From Criibacterium bergeronii (GTDB lineage Bacteria > Bacillota > Clostridia > Peptostreptococcales > Filifactoraceae), in NCBI RefSeq assembly GCF_001693775.2, contig NZ_MBEW02000004.1, positions 62,001 through 126,000 of the forward strand: a stretch of DNA of 64,000 nt, written 5' to 3'. Positions 45,213 to 54,914 of this stretch are shown piece by piece; the stretch's first letter is position 1; each line of letters starts with the position of its first letter. Made by a program: the position numbers and the translations under genes. The notes under the pieces were generated by a model. That model was not told the origin of the DNA. It saw only the letters and a list, made by a program, of their open reading frames with translations, and did no database searches.

Positions 45213-46148
45213 ATGTCAAAAATAGTTATAGCCTTAGGTGGTAATGCTCTTGGCAACACACCTGAAGAACAATTACAGTTAGTAAAAAATACAGCGAAAT
45301 CAATAGTCGATTTAGCTAAGCAAGGTCATCAAATAATGATTGGTCATGGAAATGGACCACAAGTAGGAATGATAAACCTAGCAATGGAGTTTGCTGCAAA
45401 TAACGGAGCAAACACCCCATCTATGCCATTTCCTGAATGTGGAGCTATGAGCCAAGGTTATATAGGCTATCATTTACAACAAGCAATTGGTGATGAGCTT
45501 AAAAAAGCAGGCATCGACAAACAAGTAGTGTCTATAGTTACACAGGTAGTTGTAGACGAACACGACAAAGCGTTTACAAATCTTTCTAAACCTATTGGAG
45601 CTTTTTACAGCAAAGAGGATGCAGAAAAAATCCAAAAAGAAAAAGGATATACATTCGTAGAAGATGCAGGAAGAGGTTACAGAAGAGTTGTAGCATCTCC
45701 TATCCCTCAAAAAATAGTTGAGGCAAAGGTTATCGAACAATTAGCCGCAAATGGTACATTAGTCATAACAGTCGGTGGCGGAGGAATACCAGTAGTTGAA
45801 ACTGCTGGAGGACTTAAAGGTGTACCTGCTGTTATAGATAAAGACCGTTCAAGTGCAAAGCTTGCAACAGATATTAAAGCTGATAAGCTTGTAATATTAA
45901 CAGCAGTTGAAAAAGTATTTGTAAACTTTAACAAGCCTGACCAAAAAGCTCTTGATACTCTTACACTACAAGAGGCTCAAAAATATATAGAAGAAGGACA
46001 ATTTGCCAAAGGCTCAATGCTACCAAAGGTAGAAGCGTGTATGGAATTTATCAAAAATGCACCTGCCGGTGCTGAGGCAATAATAACTTCTCTTGAAAAA
46101 GCAAAAGATGCTCTTGATGGAGCTACAGGTACAATAATAAAAAAATAA
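45213..46148 (+). CDS. arcC: carbamate kinase
   Basis: A 311-residue amino-acid-kinase-fold enzyme that makes ATP from carbamoyl phosphate and ADP. Key segments are [11 protein letters not shown] at the N-terminus, [32 protein letters not shown] and GSMLPKVEA. It lies 14 bases after arcB with GGAGG. It completes the ATP-yielding arginine pathway. Confidence 0.97.
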   Translation: MSKIVIALGGNALGNTPEEQLQLVKNTAKSIVDLAKQGHQIMIGHGNGPQVGMINLAMEFAANNGANTPSMPFPECGAMSQGYIGYHLQQAIGDELKKAGIDKQVVSIVTQVVVDEHDKAFTNLSKPIGAFYSKEDAEKIQKEKGYTFVEDAGRGYRRVVASPIPQKIVEAKVIEQLAANGTLVITVGGGGIPVVETAGGLKGVPAVIDKDRSSAKLATDIKADKLVILTAVEKVFVNFNKPDQKALDTLTLQEAQKYIEEGQFAKGSMLPKVEACMEFIKNAPAGAEAIITSLEKAKDALDGATGTIIKK

Positions 46149-46340
46149 TTGATGGCAAAATCACAGTATGACTTAAATTGTATATCACTACAACTTAAGT
46201 CTTACATAGCATTTATAGAAAAAGTATGTTATACTTTAACTTAAATAAAGGTTTATTTAAGATTGGTTGAGGAATTTTAATTAACCGATATTTGTGTACA
46301 CATATTTTTACTATAATCCTTACAAAGGAGGAACTTAAAA
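46149..46340 (+). promoter_or_regulatory. arcC-carrier intergenic region with three inverted repeats
   Basis: First, GACTTAAATTGTA (46170-46182) pairs with TACAACTTAAGTC (46189-46201), no T run. Second, AAAGTAT-GTT-ATACTTT (46220-46236). Third, CTTAAATAAA-GG-TTTATTTAAG (46240-46261). The last two are operator-like or small hairpins. AAAGGAGG precedes the carrier ATG. A clear promoter is not seen. Confidence 0.45.
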
Positions 46341-47843
46341 ATGGAAGAAAATAACAAAAATGTAGTTGATACTCAAAAAGCTCCTGCAACAAACAAAAAA
46401 AAGAAATCCTCACTTTCGGCTTTCAGTATATTGTTTTTAATCCTTATTGTTATTTATATTATTTCCAAATTCACTGCCGGTCTTACATTTGAACCAACAC
46501 TTTACAAAGGTGCTGAAGAACCGGTAACTGAAACTATAGCCGCTAAATTATCAGATTTAGTAATGTCACCATACCTTGGTTTTAATGATGCAATAGACAT
46601 TTCAATATTCGTACTTATACTTGGCGGATATCTTGGAATAGTTACTAAAACCGGTGCTCTTGAAGCAGGTATCAATCACTTAGTAACAAAAATGAAGGGC
46701 AGTGAATTGGTACTTATCGGCATATTAATGTTCTTATTCTCTGTTGGTGGTACTACTTATGGTATGGCAGAAGAAACTATAGCTTTTTATGGACTTATGA
46801 GTATGGCAATGGTATCTGCCGGATTTGATACAATAGTTGCATCTGCAACCATCTTACTTGGAGCTGGTGCAGGGGTTTTAGGTTCTACCATTAACCCATT
46901 TGCAGTAGGTGTTGCTGCTGACGCATTAGTAGCAAAAGGTATCGAAGTTAACCAAACAATAATCATTGGTCTTGGTGCAGCTCTTTGGTTAGTAACTACA
47001 GCTATTTGTATGTTCTTTGTGTTTAAATATGCTTTAAAAGTAAAACATGATAAGGGCTCTACTATTTTATCATTACAAGAACAACAAGATATGGTAGATA
47101 ACTTCTCAGATAAGGGAACAGAAAAATTAGAATTTACTCCTAAACACAAATTAATACTTACAATATTTGCGTTTGTATTCGTAATAATGATAATATCATT
47201 GATGCCTTGGTATTCATTTGGAGCAGATGGGGTTCATGTATTTGATGGCTGGACATCATTACTTACTGGTATGCAGTTTGGTGACTGGTACTTTGGCGAT
47301 TTAGCTATGTGGTTCTTCTTATTCTCAATCGTAATGGCATTAATTGCCGGCTTTAGCGAAAAAGAAACAGTTGACACATTTATAGCAGGCTCTGCTGATA
47401 TGCTTTCAGTTGTATTAATCATAGTTGTATCTAGGGGTGTTTCAATGCTTATGCAAATCACTCACATAGATGCACTTATACTTGACAGAGCATCTATTGC
47501 ACTACAAGGAGCAAACCCTGTAGTATTTGTAATAGGTTCATATATACTTTATATACTATTATCATTCTTAATCCCATCTACATCAGGTCTTGCAACAGTT
47601 TCTATGCCAGTTATGGGTGGCTTGGCTGCCAAATTAGGATTTAGTCCTGAATTAATGATAATAATATTCTGTGCAGGCTCAGGTATAGTAAACTTAATCA
47701 CTCCTACAAGTGGTGTAGTTATGGGTGGTTTACAGGTTGCAAAGGTAGAGTATTCAACATGGCTTAAATTTATGAGAGTACCTCTGCTTGTAATATTTGC
47801 AGCCTCAGTAATAATACTTTGTGTAGCAGGCATGGCTCTATAA
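46341..47843 (+). CDS. YfcC family transporter, probable arginine/ornithine carrier
   Basis: A 500-residue membrane protein of the YfcC/DcuC-like carrier family with about 12 hydrophobic segments. A Lys/Asn-rich cytoplasmic N-terminus (about 1-28) precedes the first helix. Motifs SVGGTTYGMAEETIAFY, GAGAGVLGSTINPFA, SRGVSMLMQITHIDALIL and IPSTSGLATVSMPVMGGLA are typical. The family includes amino acid carriers that accompany ADI operons in place of ArcD. Position after arcC suggests arginine import with ornithine export. AAAGGAGG lies before the ATG, and a terminator follows the stop. Confidence 0.88.
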   Translation: MEENNKNVVDTQKAPATNKKKKSSLSAFSILFLILIVIYIISKFTAGLTFEPTLYKGAEEPVTETIAAKLSDLVMSPYLGFNDAIDISIFVLILGGYLGIVTKTGALEAGINHLVTKMKGSELVLIGILMFLFSVGGTTYGMAEETIAFYGLMSMAMVSAGFDTIVASATILLGAGAGVLGSTINPFAVGVAADALVAKGIEVNQTIIIGLGAALWLVTTAICMFFVFKYALKVKHDKGSTILSLQEQQDMVDNFSDKGTEKLEFTPKHKLILTIFAFVFVIMIISLMPWYSFGADGVHVFDGWTSLLTGMQFGDWYFGDLAMWFFLFSIVMALIAGFSEKETVDTFIAGSADMLSVVLIIVVSRGVSMLMQITHIDALILDRASIALQGANPVVFVIGSYILYILLSFLIPSTSGLATVSMPVMGGLAAKLGFSPELMIIIFCAGSGIVNLITPTSGVVMGGLQVAKVEYSTWLKFMRVPLLVIFAASVIILCVAGMAL

Positions 47844-47854
47844 AATTAAATAGA

Positions 47855-47886
47855 AAAACAACTCCTAAAAATGGGGTTGTTTTTTT
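47855..47886 (+). terminator. intrinsic terminator of the arc operon
   Basis: AACAACTCC / GGGGTTGTT stem with a seven-base loop, followed by T7. Confidence 0.88.
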
Positions 47887-48042
47887 ATAAAAAGAGGTTA
47901 TAATACTGTACTAATAAATTAAATTTAATCTTTTAGTGTATATATGAAATTTGGTGATACTATTATCAAAATATTTGCACAAATATTTTTTCAAATTAAA
48001 TTTATTTTAATTATGTTACAAAAATATATAATGGAGGATAAG

Positions 48043-49533
48043 ATGAAAAAAAGAATTACTAGTTTTCTTTTAAGCTTGGCGTGTGTCTTTTCTTTAGCCG
48101 GTGGTTCATACGCTTGTACAGGATTTGTAGCAGGTAAAAACGCTACAGACGATGGTAGCTTGATAATCGCTAGAACAGAGGATTTAAGCGGAGCAAAAAA
48201 TAAAAATTTCAAAGTTTATCCAAGAAAAGTTAATCAAGCTCCTGTTAAATTCAAAGATGCAATCGGCTTTGAAATAGAGCTACCAAAGGTAAGTGCTAAA
48301 TATACTGCTATAGCTGATTCTGAGCAATCAGAAGGCATATATGATGAAGTTGGATTTAATGAATACGGTGTATCTATGTCAGCGACAGTGTCTGCCGGTG
48401 AAAATGAACTTGTAGATAAATTTGACCCACTAGTAGAAAATGGCTTATCTGAAGCATCTATAACAACTGTAGTATTACCATATATAAAAAGTGCTAAGGA
48501 AGGCGTACAAAAAGTAGCATCAATAGTAGATAAGCAAGGCTCAGCAGAAGGAAATATTTTATACTTTGCTGACGACAAGGAAATTTGGTATATGGAAATA
48601 TATTCAGGACATCAATACGCAGCAGTAAAAGTGCCTGATGATAAGTATGCAGTAATGGGCAACCATTTTATGCTTGGATATGTTGACCCAAAAGGCAAGG
48701 ACTCAATTGCGTCTAAAGATTTAATCAACCTACCTCAACAAAAAGGATTTTTAAAACAAAACGATGGCAAATTTCATGCAGCGTTAACCTATGGCGAAGA
48801 AATGGGAGATTATGACAGAGTGCGTGTTTGGGGCGGACAAAATAAATTATCACCTTCTAACAAAGTAGACTACAACAAACCTGTATTTGAATTATTCAGA
48901 AAAGCTGACAAAAAAATATCTGTAAAAGACGTTATGGAATTACAACGCTATAGATATGAAGACACTGCAAAAAATGCAAATTTGCCTGAAAATAGTAAAG
49001 TAAGAGCAATAGGTGCAACAACATCTATGGAATGTCATGTAATCCAAATGAAAAAAGACCTACCAAAGGAAGTAGGCGGAGTAATGTGGCTTGCTATTGC
49101 AAATGCTGAACATTCAGTATATCTACCATTTTTTGGCAACATAAATAGCACAATTGAACAATATACAAATGACGCTCAACAGTTTGACCAAAATTCATTC
49201 TACTGGCTAATGAGAGGAATTAACGTACTAAGTGCACAAGACAGAGCAAAATTTGGTAAAAATGTAAGAGCTTATTGGAGCGATTACGAAAATAAATTAA
49301 TTGCTAATCAGAAAGCTGTCGATGCAGAGCTTGTAAAAGTATACAAGGAAAAAGGAAAAGACGCAGCAGCAAAATATGCTACAGAAATATCTGAAAAAAC
49401 ATCTAAAGAAACCTTTGATATAGCAACAAATATTTACAGCGAATTAATGACATATGTAGCTAAAAATGATGGAAAAGTGCAAAAGGACCCATTTATGCCA
49501 TCATATATGAAAAAAGACGCAAAAACTAAATAG
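48043..49533 (+). CDS. secreted C69 family dipeptidase
   Basis: A 496-residue Ntn-hydrolase-type dipeptidase of the PepD/U34 group. The signal peptide ends SYA at residue 24, exposing Cys25 of ACTGFVAGK as the N-terminal nucleophile after export. Further family segments are DGSLIIARTEDL, EGIYDEVGFNEYGVSMSATVS, WYMEIYSGHQYAAVKVPDD and GATTSMECHV. The ATG at 48043 follows GGAGG at 48033-48037; the open frame runs up to 47944, but that extension lacks a ribosome site. The C-terminal 60 residues are Lys-rich. It may release amino acids, including arginine, for the neighbouring arc pathway, though it is a separate transcript. Confidence 0.9.
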   Translation: MKKRITSFLLSLACVFSLAGGSYACTGFVAGKNATDDGSLIIARTEDLSGAKNKNFKVYPRKVNQAPVKFKDAIGFEIELPKVSAKYTAIADSEQSEGIYDEVGFNEYGVSMSATVSAGENELVDKFDPLVENGLSEASITTVVLPYIKSAKEGVQKVASIVDKQGSAEGNILYFADDKEIWYMEIYSGHQYAAVKVPDDKYAVMGNHFMLGYVDPKGKDSIASKDLINLPQQKGFLKQNDGKFHAALTYGEEMGDYDRVRVWGGQNKLSPSNKVDYNKPVFELFRKADKKISVKDVMELQRYRYEDTAKNANLPENSKVRAIGATTSMECHVIQMKKDLPKEVGGVMWLAIANAEHSVYLPFFGNINSTIEQYTNDAQQFDQNSFYWLMRGINVLSAQDRAKFGKNVRAYWSDYENKLIANQKAVDAELVKVYKEKGKDAAAKYATEISEKTSKETFDIATNIYSELMTYVAKNDGKVQKDPFMPSYMKKDAKTK

Positions 49534-49577
49534 TTGTTGTATAAAAGCTATACTCTCAAGTATATAAAATATAATAA

Positions 49578-49618
49578 CCAAAAAAATAAGTCCGCAACTT
49601 GTGGACTTATTTTTTTGG
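49578..49618. terminator. bidirectional terminator between dipeptidase and acyltransferase
   Basis: A perfect 16-bp stem, CCAAAAAAATAAGTCC / GGACTTATTTTTTTGG, with A and T runs inside the arms so that it works for both convergent genes. Confidence 0.92.
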
Positions 49619-49621
49619 CTA

Positions 49622-50680
49622 TTATATCAAATATTTATTAACTATCGGAATAAATTTCAAAATCAAATATAATATATAGCTTAGTAAGACTACGATAAAA
49701 GTAAATAATGGCAGGCTATAGAGGATATTCATAGAAAAATTATTTAAATTAAAGCTATAAAATTTTGCAAATTTCAAAAAAATATCATGGGTTAAAAATA
49801 TGCTAAATGACGCAAGAGAAATTTTTTCAAAAAACTTTAATCCAAATAGCTTTAGGTCAAGGCTATAAACCAGCTCAAAAAAACCTTTAGAAATTAGTAG
49901 TACGCTAAATGACATTCCACCCCAAAAAGTTATGATTACTTGATTTTGCTCCATACTAAGTCTTTTTGTCATAATTAAGGCTAATAAAAAGCCGGCTAAT
50001 ACAGATAGTAAGGCTGAGGCTTTGTTAATAGATTTTGTTTTACTTTTTTGAGAAATGTAATGCCCTAATATGCCGTAGCCTACAGCCGCATAACCCATGG
50101 GCATATATACATATTTTGTAAAACCTGCATATTCCTTTAAGAAAGTTATTCTAGAAAATGTAGGTAGACATATACCAAATATTGCCCAAATAACTAAAAA
50201 TAATTTGATTTCACTTATCTTAGCGTGGTCTAAAAATACCTTGGCTATAGGTGTCAAAAGATAATACAAAATCATTATATGTAAATAATACATTTGATGG
50301 TTGTGCCTAAAAAATATTAAATTTTGTATAGCTTTTTCAATTGCAGTTTTTTTTATGACGCTGGGCTGATTATGTAATAGGTAAAGATTTTGAACCTCAT
50401 AAATTGCAGACCAAAAAAACAGGGCGATTAGTATCCTTGGCAAATATTTTTTAAAAATACTTTCAACAGTGATGTTTTTATTCTCATCAAAAAGTAATAC
50501 CCCACTGCACATAAAAAATAAGGGGACAGACGGAGATACGATAGTTCTGTAAATTAACAATATATTCCAATCAGGACTTGCAATTGGATATTTATCAATA
50601 ATAGGTGCAATAGAGTGTATAAAAACTACATATATAATGGCAATTGCTTTGATAAAATCTATTTTATGATTTCTTTGCAT
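49622..50680 (-). CDS. acyltransferase 3 family membrane protein
   Basis: A 352-residue integral membrane acyltransferase with about ten helices. The N-terminal IDFIKAIAIIYVVFIHS carries the family His. PLFFMCSGVLLFDE (about 55-68) is a typical second segment. Members O-acetylate or succinylate sugars of surface polymers or peptidoglycan. No SGNH esterase domain is fused, unlike OatA. It is an isolated gene, so the substrate is unknown. Confidence 0.88.
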   Translation of the reverse strand: MQRNHKIDFIKAIAIIYVVFIHSIAPIIDKYPIASPDWNILLIYRTIVSPSVPLFFMCSGVLLFDENKNITVESIFKKYLPRILIALFFWSAIYEVQNLYLLHNQPSVIKKTAIEKAIQNLIFFRHNHQMYYLHIMILYYLLTPIAKVFLDHAKISEIKLFLVIWAIFGICLPTFSRITFLKEYAGFTKYVYMPMGYAAVGYGILGHYISQKSKTKSINKASALLSVLAGFLLALIMTKRLSMEQNQVIITFWGGMSFSVLLISKGFFELVYSLDLKLFGLKFFEKISLASFSIFLTHDIFLKFAKFYSFNLNNFSMNILYSLPLFTFIVVLLSYILYLILKFIPIVNKYLI

Positions 50681-50796
50681 ATTTGCTCCATTTTTACAAA
50701 TAATTAGAGTAAAAACAAATTGTTATCTTTTATTAAAGTATAACTAATTATTGGTAAAAAAATCAACTGTATTAACTAAACTTTTACAATATACAT

Positions 50797-50831
50797 AAAA
50801 AACCTTAGGTGAAGTTGACCTAAAGTTTTTT
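50797..50831 (-). terminator. intrinsic terminator of mscL
   Basis: AAAAAACCTTAGGT pairs with ACCTAAAGTTTTTT (one mismatch) around a seven-base loop; the minus-strand T run follows. It lies 12 bases after the mscL stop. Confidence 0.85.
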
Positions 50832-50842
50832 GAATTTTGATA

Positions 50843-51247
50843 CTATTTATTTTTTAATAAATCTCTAATTTCAGTAAGTAACAGCTCTTCATTAGATGGA
50901 GTATCCTCTGCGACTTCCTCTTGCTTAGTCTTTTTAAGAGAATTCATAGCCTTTATCATTGTAAAAATGCAAAGAGCTATTATTAGAAAATCAAAGACAT
51001 TTTGGATAAAATTCCCATAATTAACTGCAACCTCTGCAATCTCTTTTTCCGGTATGGCAGGAGATATCACATATTTAAGCTCCTTAAAGTTAACCCCACC
51101 GGTTATTACAGAAATCAAAGGCATGATTATATCGTTTACCAAAGATGTGACAATCTTACCAAATGCTCCACCTATGATAACACCGACAGCCATGTCAACA
51201 ACATTGCCCTTCATTGCAAATTCTTTAAATTCTTTTACAAAACTCAT
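50843..51247 (-). CDS. mscL: large-conductance mechanosensitive channel
   Basis: A 134-residue channel that opens under hypo-osmotic stress. The N-terminal amphipathic segment and first helix read [20 protein letters not shown], followed by [18 protein letters not shown]. The second helix is about 80-100, and the cytoplasmic helix ends [10 protein letters not shown]. Length is normal. AGGGAG precedes the start. A single-gene unit. Confidence 0.96.
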   Translation of the reverse strand: MSFVKEFKEFAMKGNVVDMAVGVIIGGAFGKIVTSLVNDIIMPLISVITGGVNFKELKYVISPAIPEKEIAEVAVNYGNFIQNVFDFLIIALCIFTMIKAMNSLKKTKQEEVAEDTPSNEELLLTEIRDLLKNK

Positions 51248-51457
51248 AAAAACTCCCTTCGGTTTACTACGCTATAATTGCTAAAAAATAAATGATAGCA
51301 TTATTGTAAAGAACATACATTACAATCATTTAAGATACCCACACGCTGAGTTGGCAAACAATCAAAATTATAATAAAAATATTGTGATGTATAAATAAAT
51401 ATTGTCTAAGATACGGGATATAGCACTTATAAGCTACTTAAAATAATTTTATATATG
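51248..51457. other. intergenic region between mscL and the rhodanese gene
   Basis: AT-rich, about 210 bases, no supported ORF. It should hold the mscL promoter on the minus strand; no confident -35/-10 pair was identified. Confidence 0.3.
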
Positions 51458-51487
51458 AAAAGATATGGTTTTTGCACCATATCTTTT
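51458..51487 (-). terminator. intrinsic terminator of the rhodanese lipoprotein gene
   Basis: A perfect 12-bp stem AAAAGATATGGT / ACCATATCTTTT with a six-base loop. Confidence 0.85.
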
Positions 51488-51528
51488 GTGAAATACAGAT
51501 TTACTTAAATTTATCAGCTTTAATTACA

Positions 51529-51903
51529 TCATCGTATAACCAGTTCTCCAAATTCATCATTGTAGTCAGATAACCCGCCTGCATTGTATACATACTTAAA
51601 GCCGAATTTATTCAGACCATCGACTGCATTTGAGGCTCTTGCTCCGGTTTTACAATAAACTACGATTTCGTCATCCTTTTCGTAGTTTTCATTAATAAAG
51701 GATATGTTTTTTACAGGAACATTTATTGCACCGCTCAAGTGTCCCTTATTGAACTCCTCAGGACTTCTTACATCTACAAGCACAACCATTGCGTTTTTAT
51801 CAAGCATTTTTTTAGCATCTGAAAAAGTTATTGTGTTATCTGACTTTGTGCATCCAGTCATTACAAGCATTAAGGACATTAAAAATAAAAGTAATTTTTT
51901 CAT
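51529..51903 (-). CDS. rhodanese-like domain lipoprotein
   Basis: A 124-residue lipoprotein with a single rhodanese domain. The lipobox VMTGC places the lipid-modified Cys at residue 18. The domain (about 28-120) has VDVRSPEEFNKGHLSGAINVP and the active-site loop VYCKTGARAS, so the catalytic Cys is retained. PspE-like proteins of this type handle sulfane sulfur at the membrane surface. The neighbours give no hint of substrate. The frame ends ELVIR; another frame just after could extend it, but the present end is typical in length. Confidence 0.9.
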   Translation of the reverse strand: MKKLLLFLMSLMLVMTGCTKSDNTITFSDAKKMLDKNAMVVLVDVRSPEEFNKGHLSGAINVPVKNISFINENYEKDDEIVVYCKTGARASNAVDGLNKFGFKYVYNAGGLSDYNDEFGELVIR

Positions 51904-52163
51904 AACAAAATCCTTAGTTTTATAATATTAAAATTTGCTCAATTTACAAAAATTAAATCAAGTCAAAATACACTTCATAAATTATAGCTTTTAACTTTTC
52001 ATTCTATTTTTTGTATATATACCTAAAAATTGGTAAATGAAACCTCTTTCTAAAAGTTTTTGACAAATTTTTGGGTATAAAACATTATATCTAGTTTAAT
52101 TTTTAATTAAATTGTATAATAAATTGATGTATAAATATTAAAATGTTTATTAGGAGAAATATT

Positions 52164-53603
52164 ATGCAAAAAATCCTATTAGGAAAAGGCGAACAGCCTT
52201 GCTACATAAATCTAAATATGTTAAACAGACACGGAATAATAGCCGGAGCTACAGGTACAGGTAAAACAGTCACACTAAAGGTACTGTCTGAAAGCCTAGC
52301 ACAAAATGGAGTACCTGTATTTTTATCAGATATAAAAGGCGATTTATCAAACCTGATTCAGGCTGGACAAGCAAACGAAAAAATAATAGAACGTGCTAAA
52401 AATGTCGGGATAGAAAACTTTGAGCCTAAGGGATTTAATGCAGAGTTTTTTGATGTACTAGGAAAAGCTGGAGTACCAATTAGAGCCAGCATATCCGACA
52501 TGGGACCGGTTATGATATCAAAGCTACTTGGACTTAATGATGTTCAAAGCGGTATATTAAACATCACATTTAAAATAGCTGACGATAACGGTATGCTACT
52601 TGAGGATTTAAAAGATTTAAGAGCTATGCTAAATTATGTAGTAGAGCATAAAGCTGAATACACAAGCACCTACGGTAACATAAGCACTCAGTCAACAGGA
52701 GCAATATTAAGAAGTTTACTAGTGCTAGAAGAGCAAGGAGCAAACAACTTTTTTGGAGAGCCGTCCTTTGACATAAGAGATTTTTTTAATCAAGACGAAA
52801 ATTCCAACGGGATTATAAATATTCTTAATGCAACAAAGCCGTTTCAAAACCAAGGCTTGTATGCTACATTTTTGTTTTGGCTATTATCTGAGCTATATGA
52901 AAATTTACCTGAGGTGGGTGATTTAGACAAGCCAAAGATAGTATTTTTCTTTGATGAAGCACATACATTATTTAAAAATAATTCGCCGGCACTGCTGGAA
53001 AAAATAGAGCTGATTGTAAGACTAATCCGCTCAAAAGGAGTAGGAATATTTTTTGTAACTCAAAATCCAACAGATATACCCGATGCCATATCCTCTCAGC
53101 TAGGCACTAGAATTCAGCATGGACTTAGAGCCTTTAGTCCAAAAGAGCTTAAAGCAGTAAAAAGCATCGCCCAAAGTCTTAGAAGTGACGATGAAGAAAA
53201 AATCAAGCAGCTAATCACTAACCTAGGTGTAGGCGAGGCGGTAGTATCTACCTTGAATGATGAGGGCATACCAACCTTTGCACAAAAAATTACCATAAGA
53301 CCGCCACAAAGTAGCTTTGAAAATGTGGATATATCCGATTTACAATACAAAATTAATAATTCAAGCTTAAATGAAAAATATTTAATGGCAAAGGATAACT
53401 ACTCAGCCTATGAAAAAATATCAGATATGAAAAAGTCAGAGCAACAAGAATTGTTAAATGAGAAAAAATCTTCTAAAAAATCACAAGCTGTTTCTAGGAG
53501 AACTGACTCCGGCATAGATAGATTTACCAAGAATGTCATGTCCAGCATAGGACGAGAAGTGGGCAGACAGATAATAAGAGGAATATTTGGCAACAGAAGA
53601 TAA
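52164..53603 (+). CDS. HerA-like helicase/ATPase (DUF853, YjgR type)
   Basis: A 479-residue P-loop ATPase of the HerA/FtsK superfamily. The Walker A motif GATGTGKT lies at about residues 30-37, followed by LSDIKGDLSNL. Walker B is IVFFFDEAHTLF, and FFVTQNPTDIPDAI and LGTRIQHGLRAFSPKE follow. The C-terminus is Lys/Ser-rich, then basic, ending IRGIFGNRR. The ATG at 52164 is preferred because AGGAG (52152-52156) precedes it. No NurA nuclease is adjacent. The cellular role of YjgR proteins is not established. Confidence 0.9.
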   Translation: MQKILLGKGEQPCYINLNMLNRHGIIAGATGTGKTVTLKVLSESLAQNGVPVFLSDIKGDLSNLIQAGQANEKIIERAKNVGIENFEPKGFNAEFFDVLGKAGVPIRASISDMGPVMISKLLGLNDVQSGILNITFKIADDNGMLLEDLKDLRAMLNYVVEHKAEYTSTYGNISTQSTGAILRSLLVLEEQGANNFFGEPSFDIRDFFNQDENSNGIINILNATKPFQNQGLYATFLFWLLSELYENLPEVGDLDKPKIVFFFDEAHTLFKNNSPALLEKIELIVRLIRSKGVGIFFVTQNPTDIPDAISSQLGTRIQHGLRAFSPKELKAVKSIAQSLRSDDEEKIKQLITNLGVGEAVVSTLNDEGIPTFAQKITIRPPQSSFENVDISDLQYKINNSSLNEKYLMAKDNYSAYEKISDMKKSEQQELLNEKKSSKKSQAVSRRTDSGIDRFTKNVMSSIGREVGRQIIRGIFGNRR

Positions 53604-53627
53604 ATATCGCAAATTATTTTGCAATAT

Positions 53628-53663
53628 AAAATGCAGGCTATCATTGTGATAAACCTGCATTTG
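53628..53663 (+). terminator. intrinsic terminator of the HerA-like gene
   Basis: AAATGCAGG / CCTGCATTT arms with inner TATCA/TGATA pairs; a short T-rich run follows. Confidence 0.7.
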
Positions 53664-53748
53664 TTATTTATATGGTGTTTATTTATCTGTACTGAGGATA
53701 TTTATAAACTAGGTTAAAAAATAAAAATTAGAAAACAAGGATATAAGT

Positions 53749-54810
53749 ATGGATAAGAAAAAACAGTTTATAAAAGATTTTAAGACTGCATATACTGAGG
53801 GTGATGTATCTTCAAATGCTGCCAAAATATCATATTTTTTGATATTTGCTATATTTCCATTTATAATCACCCTTTTAAATATAGCCAGCTTTACAGGACT
53901 AAACAATCAGTTAATATTAGATAACATCGCCTCAGCTTTACCTACTCAGGCATCTGAAATGGTTTTAGGAGTTATAAATGATATCAATAAAAATAGTAGC
54001 GGATTTTTGCTTATATTTTCTATACTATTAGGCGTTTGGTCAGCATCAAGAGGGATACTTAGCATAATACAATCGATTAATGAGGCGTATGAGCTGGAGG
54101 AAACCAGAGGCTTTATAAAGATAAATCTAATTGCAGTTGCATTGACAGCCTTTGTATTTACAGCAATCATAGTCAGTATAGTGTTAATGCTCTTTGCAGG
54201 CTATATAAATGACGCCCTAGCCAATTTTTTGGGATTGGATTTTGATACTATCAAGCTTATCAATATAGTAAAATATGTAATAATTGTACTGTTACTGGTT
54301 TTGGTTTTTACAATGCTTTATAGATTTTCTCCAAACTATGAAACAGCACAACCACATAGCATAAAATATTCACTACCGGGAGCTGTTTTTTCAACAGTGG
54401 TTTGGTTATTAGCATCATTTTTATTTAGCCTATATATAAATAATTTTGCAAATTATAACAAAACCTACGGGAGCATAGGAGGCGTTATAGTAACATTATT
54501 GTGGATGAACATTTCAGCCAGCATATTACTTTTAGGCGGAGTATTAAATGCTACACTTAGGAGGACATATTTTAGTCAAGACATCACAACTGCACACAAA
54601 AAATTGGTAGACAGAAAAAAAGAAATTGCTATAGCGACAAAGGTTGAGGCATCAAGAATAATTGACTTGTCAATAAATGAAACAGACCAAGAAAGATTAA
54701 ATGAAAAGCAAATATATAAAGCCAAGCGAACCTCTAAGCCTGAGAGAAGAATAGTTGACGGACTGGAAAAAAAGTGGATATTCCACGATAAAATAAATGA
54801 CAAAAACTAA
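53749..54810 (+). CDS. YihY/virulence factor BrkB family membrane protein
   Basis: A 353-residue membrane protein with six expected helices. The N-terminal AAKISYFLIFAIFPFIITLLNI, VWSASRGILSIIQSINEAY and the late GSIGGVIVTLLWMNISASILLLGGVLNA are family landmarks. It was once called RNase BN by mistake. The C-terminal cytoplasmic part (about 275-353) is charged. The function is unknown. AAGGAT precedes the ATG. Confidence 0.92.
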   Translation: MDKKKQFIKDFKTAYTEGDVSSNAAKISYFLIFAIFPFIITLLNIASFTGLNNQLILDNIASALPTQASEMVLGVINDINKNSSGFLLIFSILLGVWSASRGILSIIQSINEAYELEETRGFIKINLIAVALTAFVFTAIIVSIVLMLFAGYINDALANFLGLDFDTIKLINIVKYVIIVLLLVLVFTMLYRFSPNYETAQPHSIKYSLPGAVFSTVVWLLASFLFSLYINNFANYNKTYGSIGGVIVTLLWMNISASILLLGGVLNATLRRTYFSQDITTAHKKLVDRKKEIAIATKVEASRIIDLSINETDQERLNEKQIYKAKRTSKPERRIVDGLEKKWIFHDKINDKN

Positions 54811-54816
54811 GAAAAC

Positions 54817-54859
54817 AAAAGTAAACGATAATCTTTAAACATTATTGTTTACTTTTTTT
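54817..54859 (+). terminator. intrinsic terminator of the yihY-like gene
   Basis: AAAAGTAAACGATAAT pairs with ATTATTGTTTACTTTT around an eight-base loop; T run follows. Confidence 0.88.
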
Positions 54860-54914
54860 GATTTTATAGTTATTATATTAAATATATATTATTATTTTAC
54901 TTAAAGGTGATAGC

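Noticed and set aside
51488-51540. Possible frameshift extending the rhodanese C-terminus
   Set aside because: Another frame encodes a plausible short extension, but the present stop gives a normal-length domain, so damage is not demonstrated.
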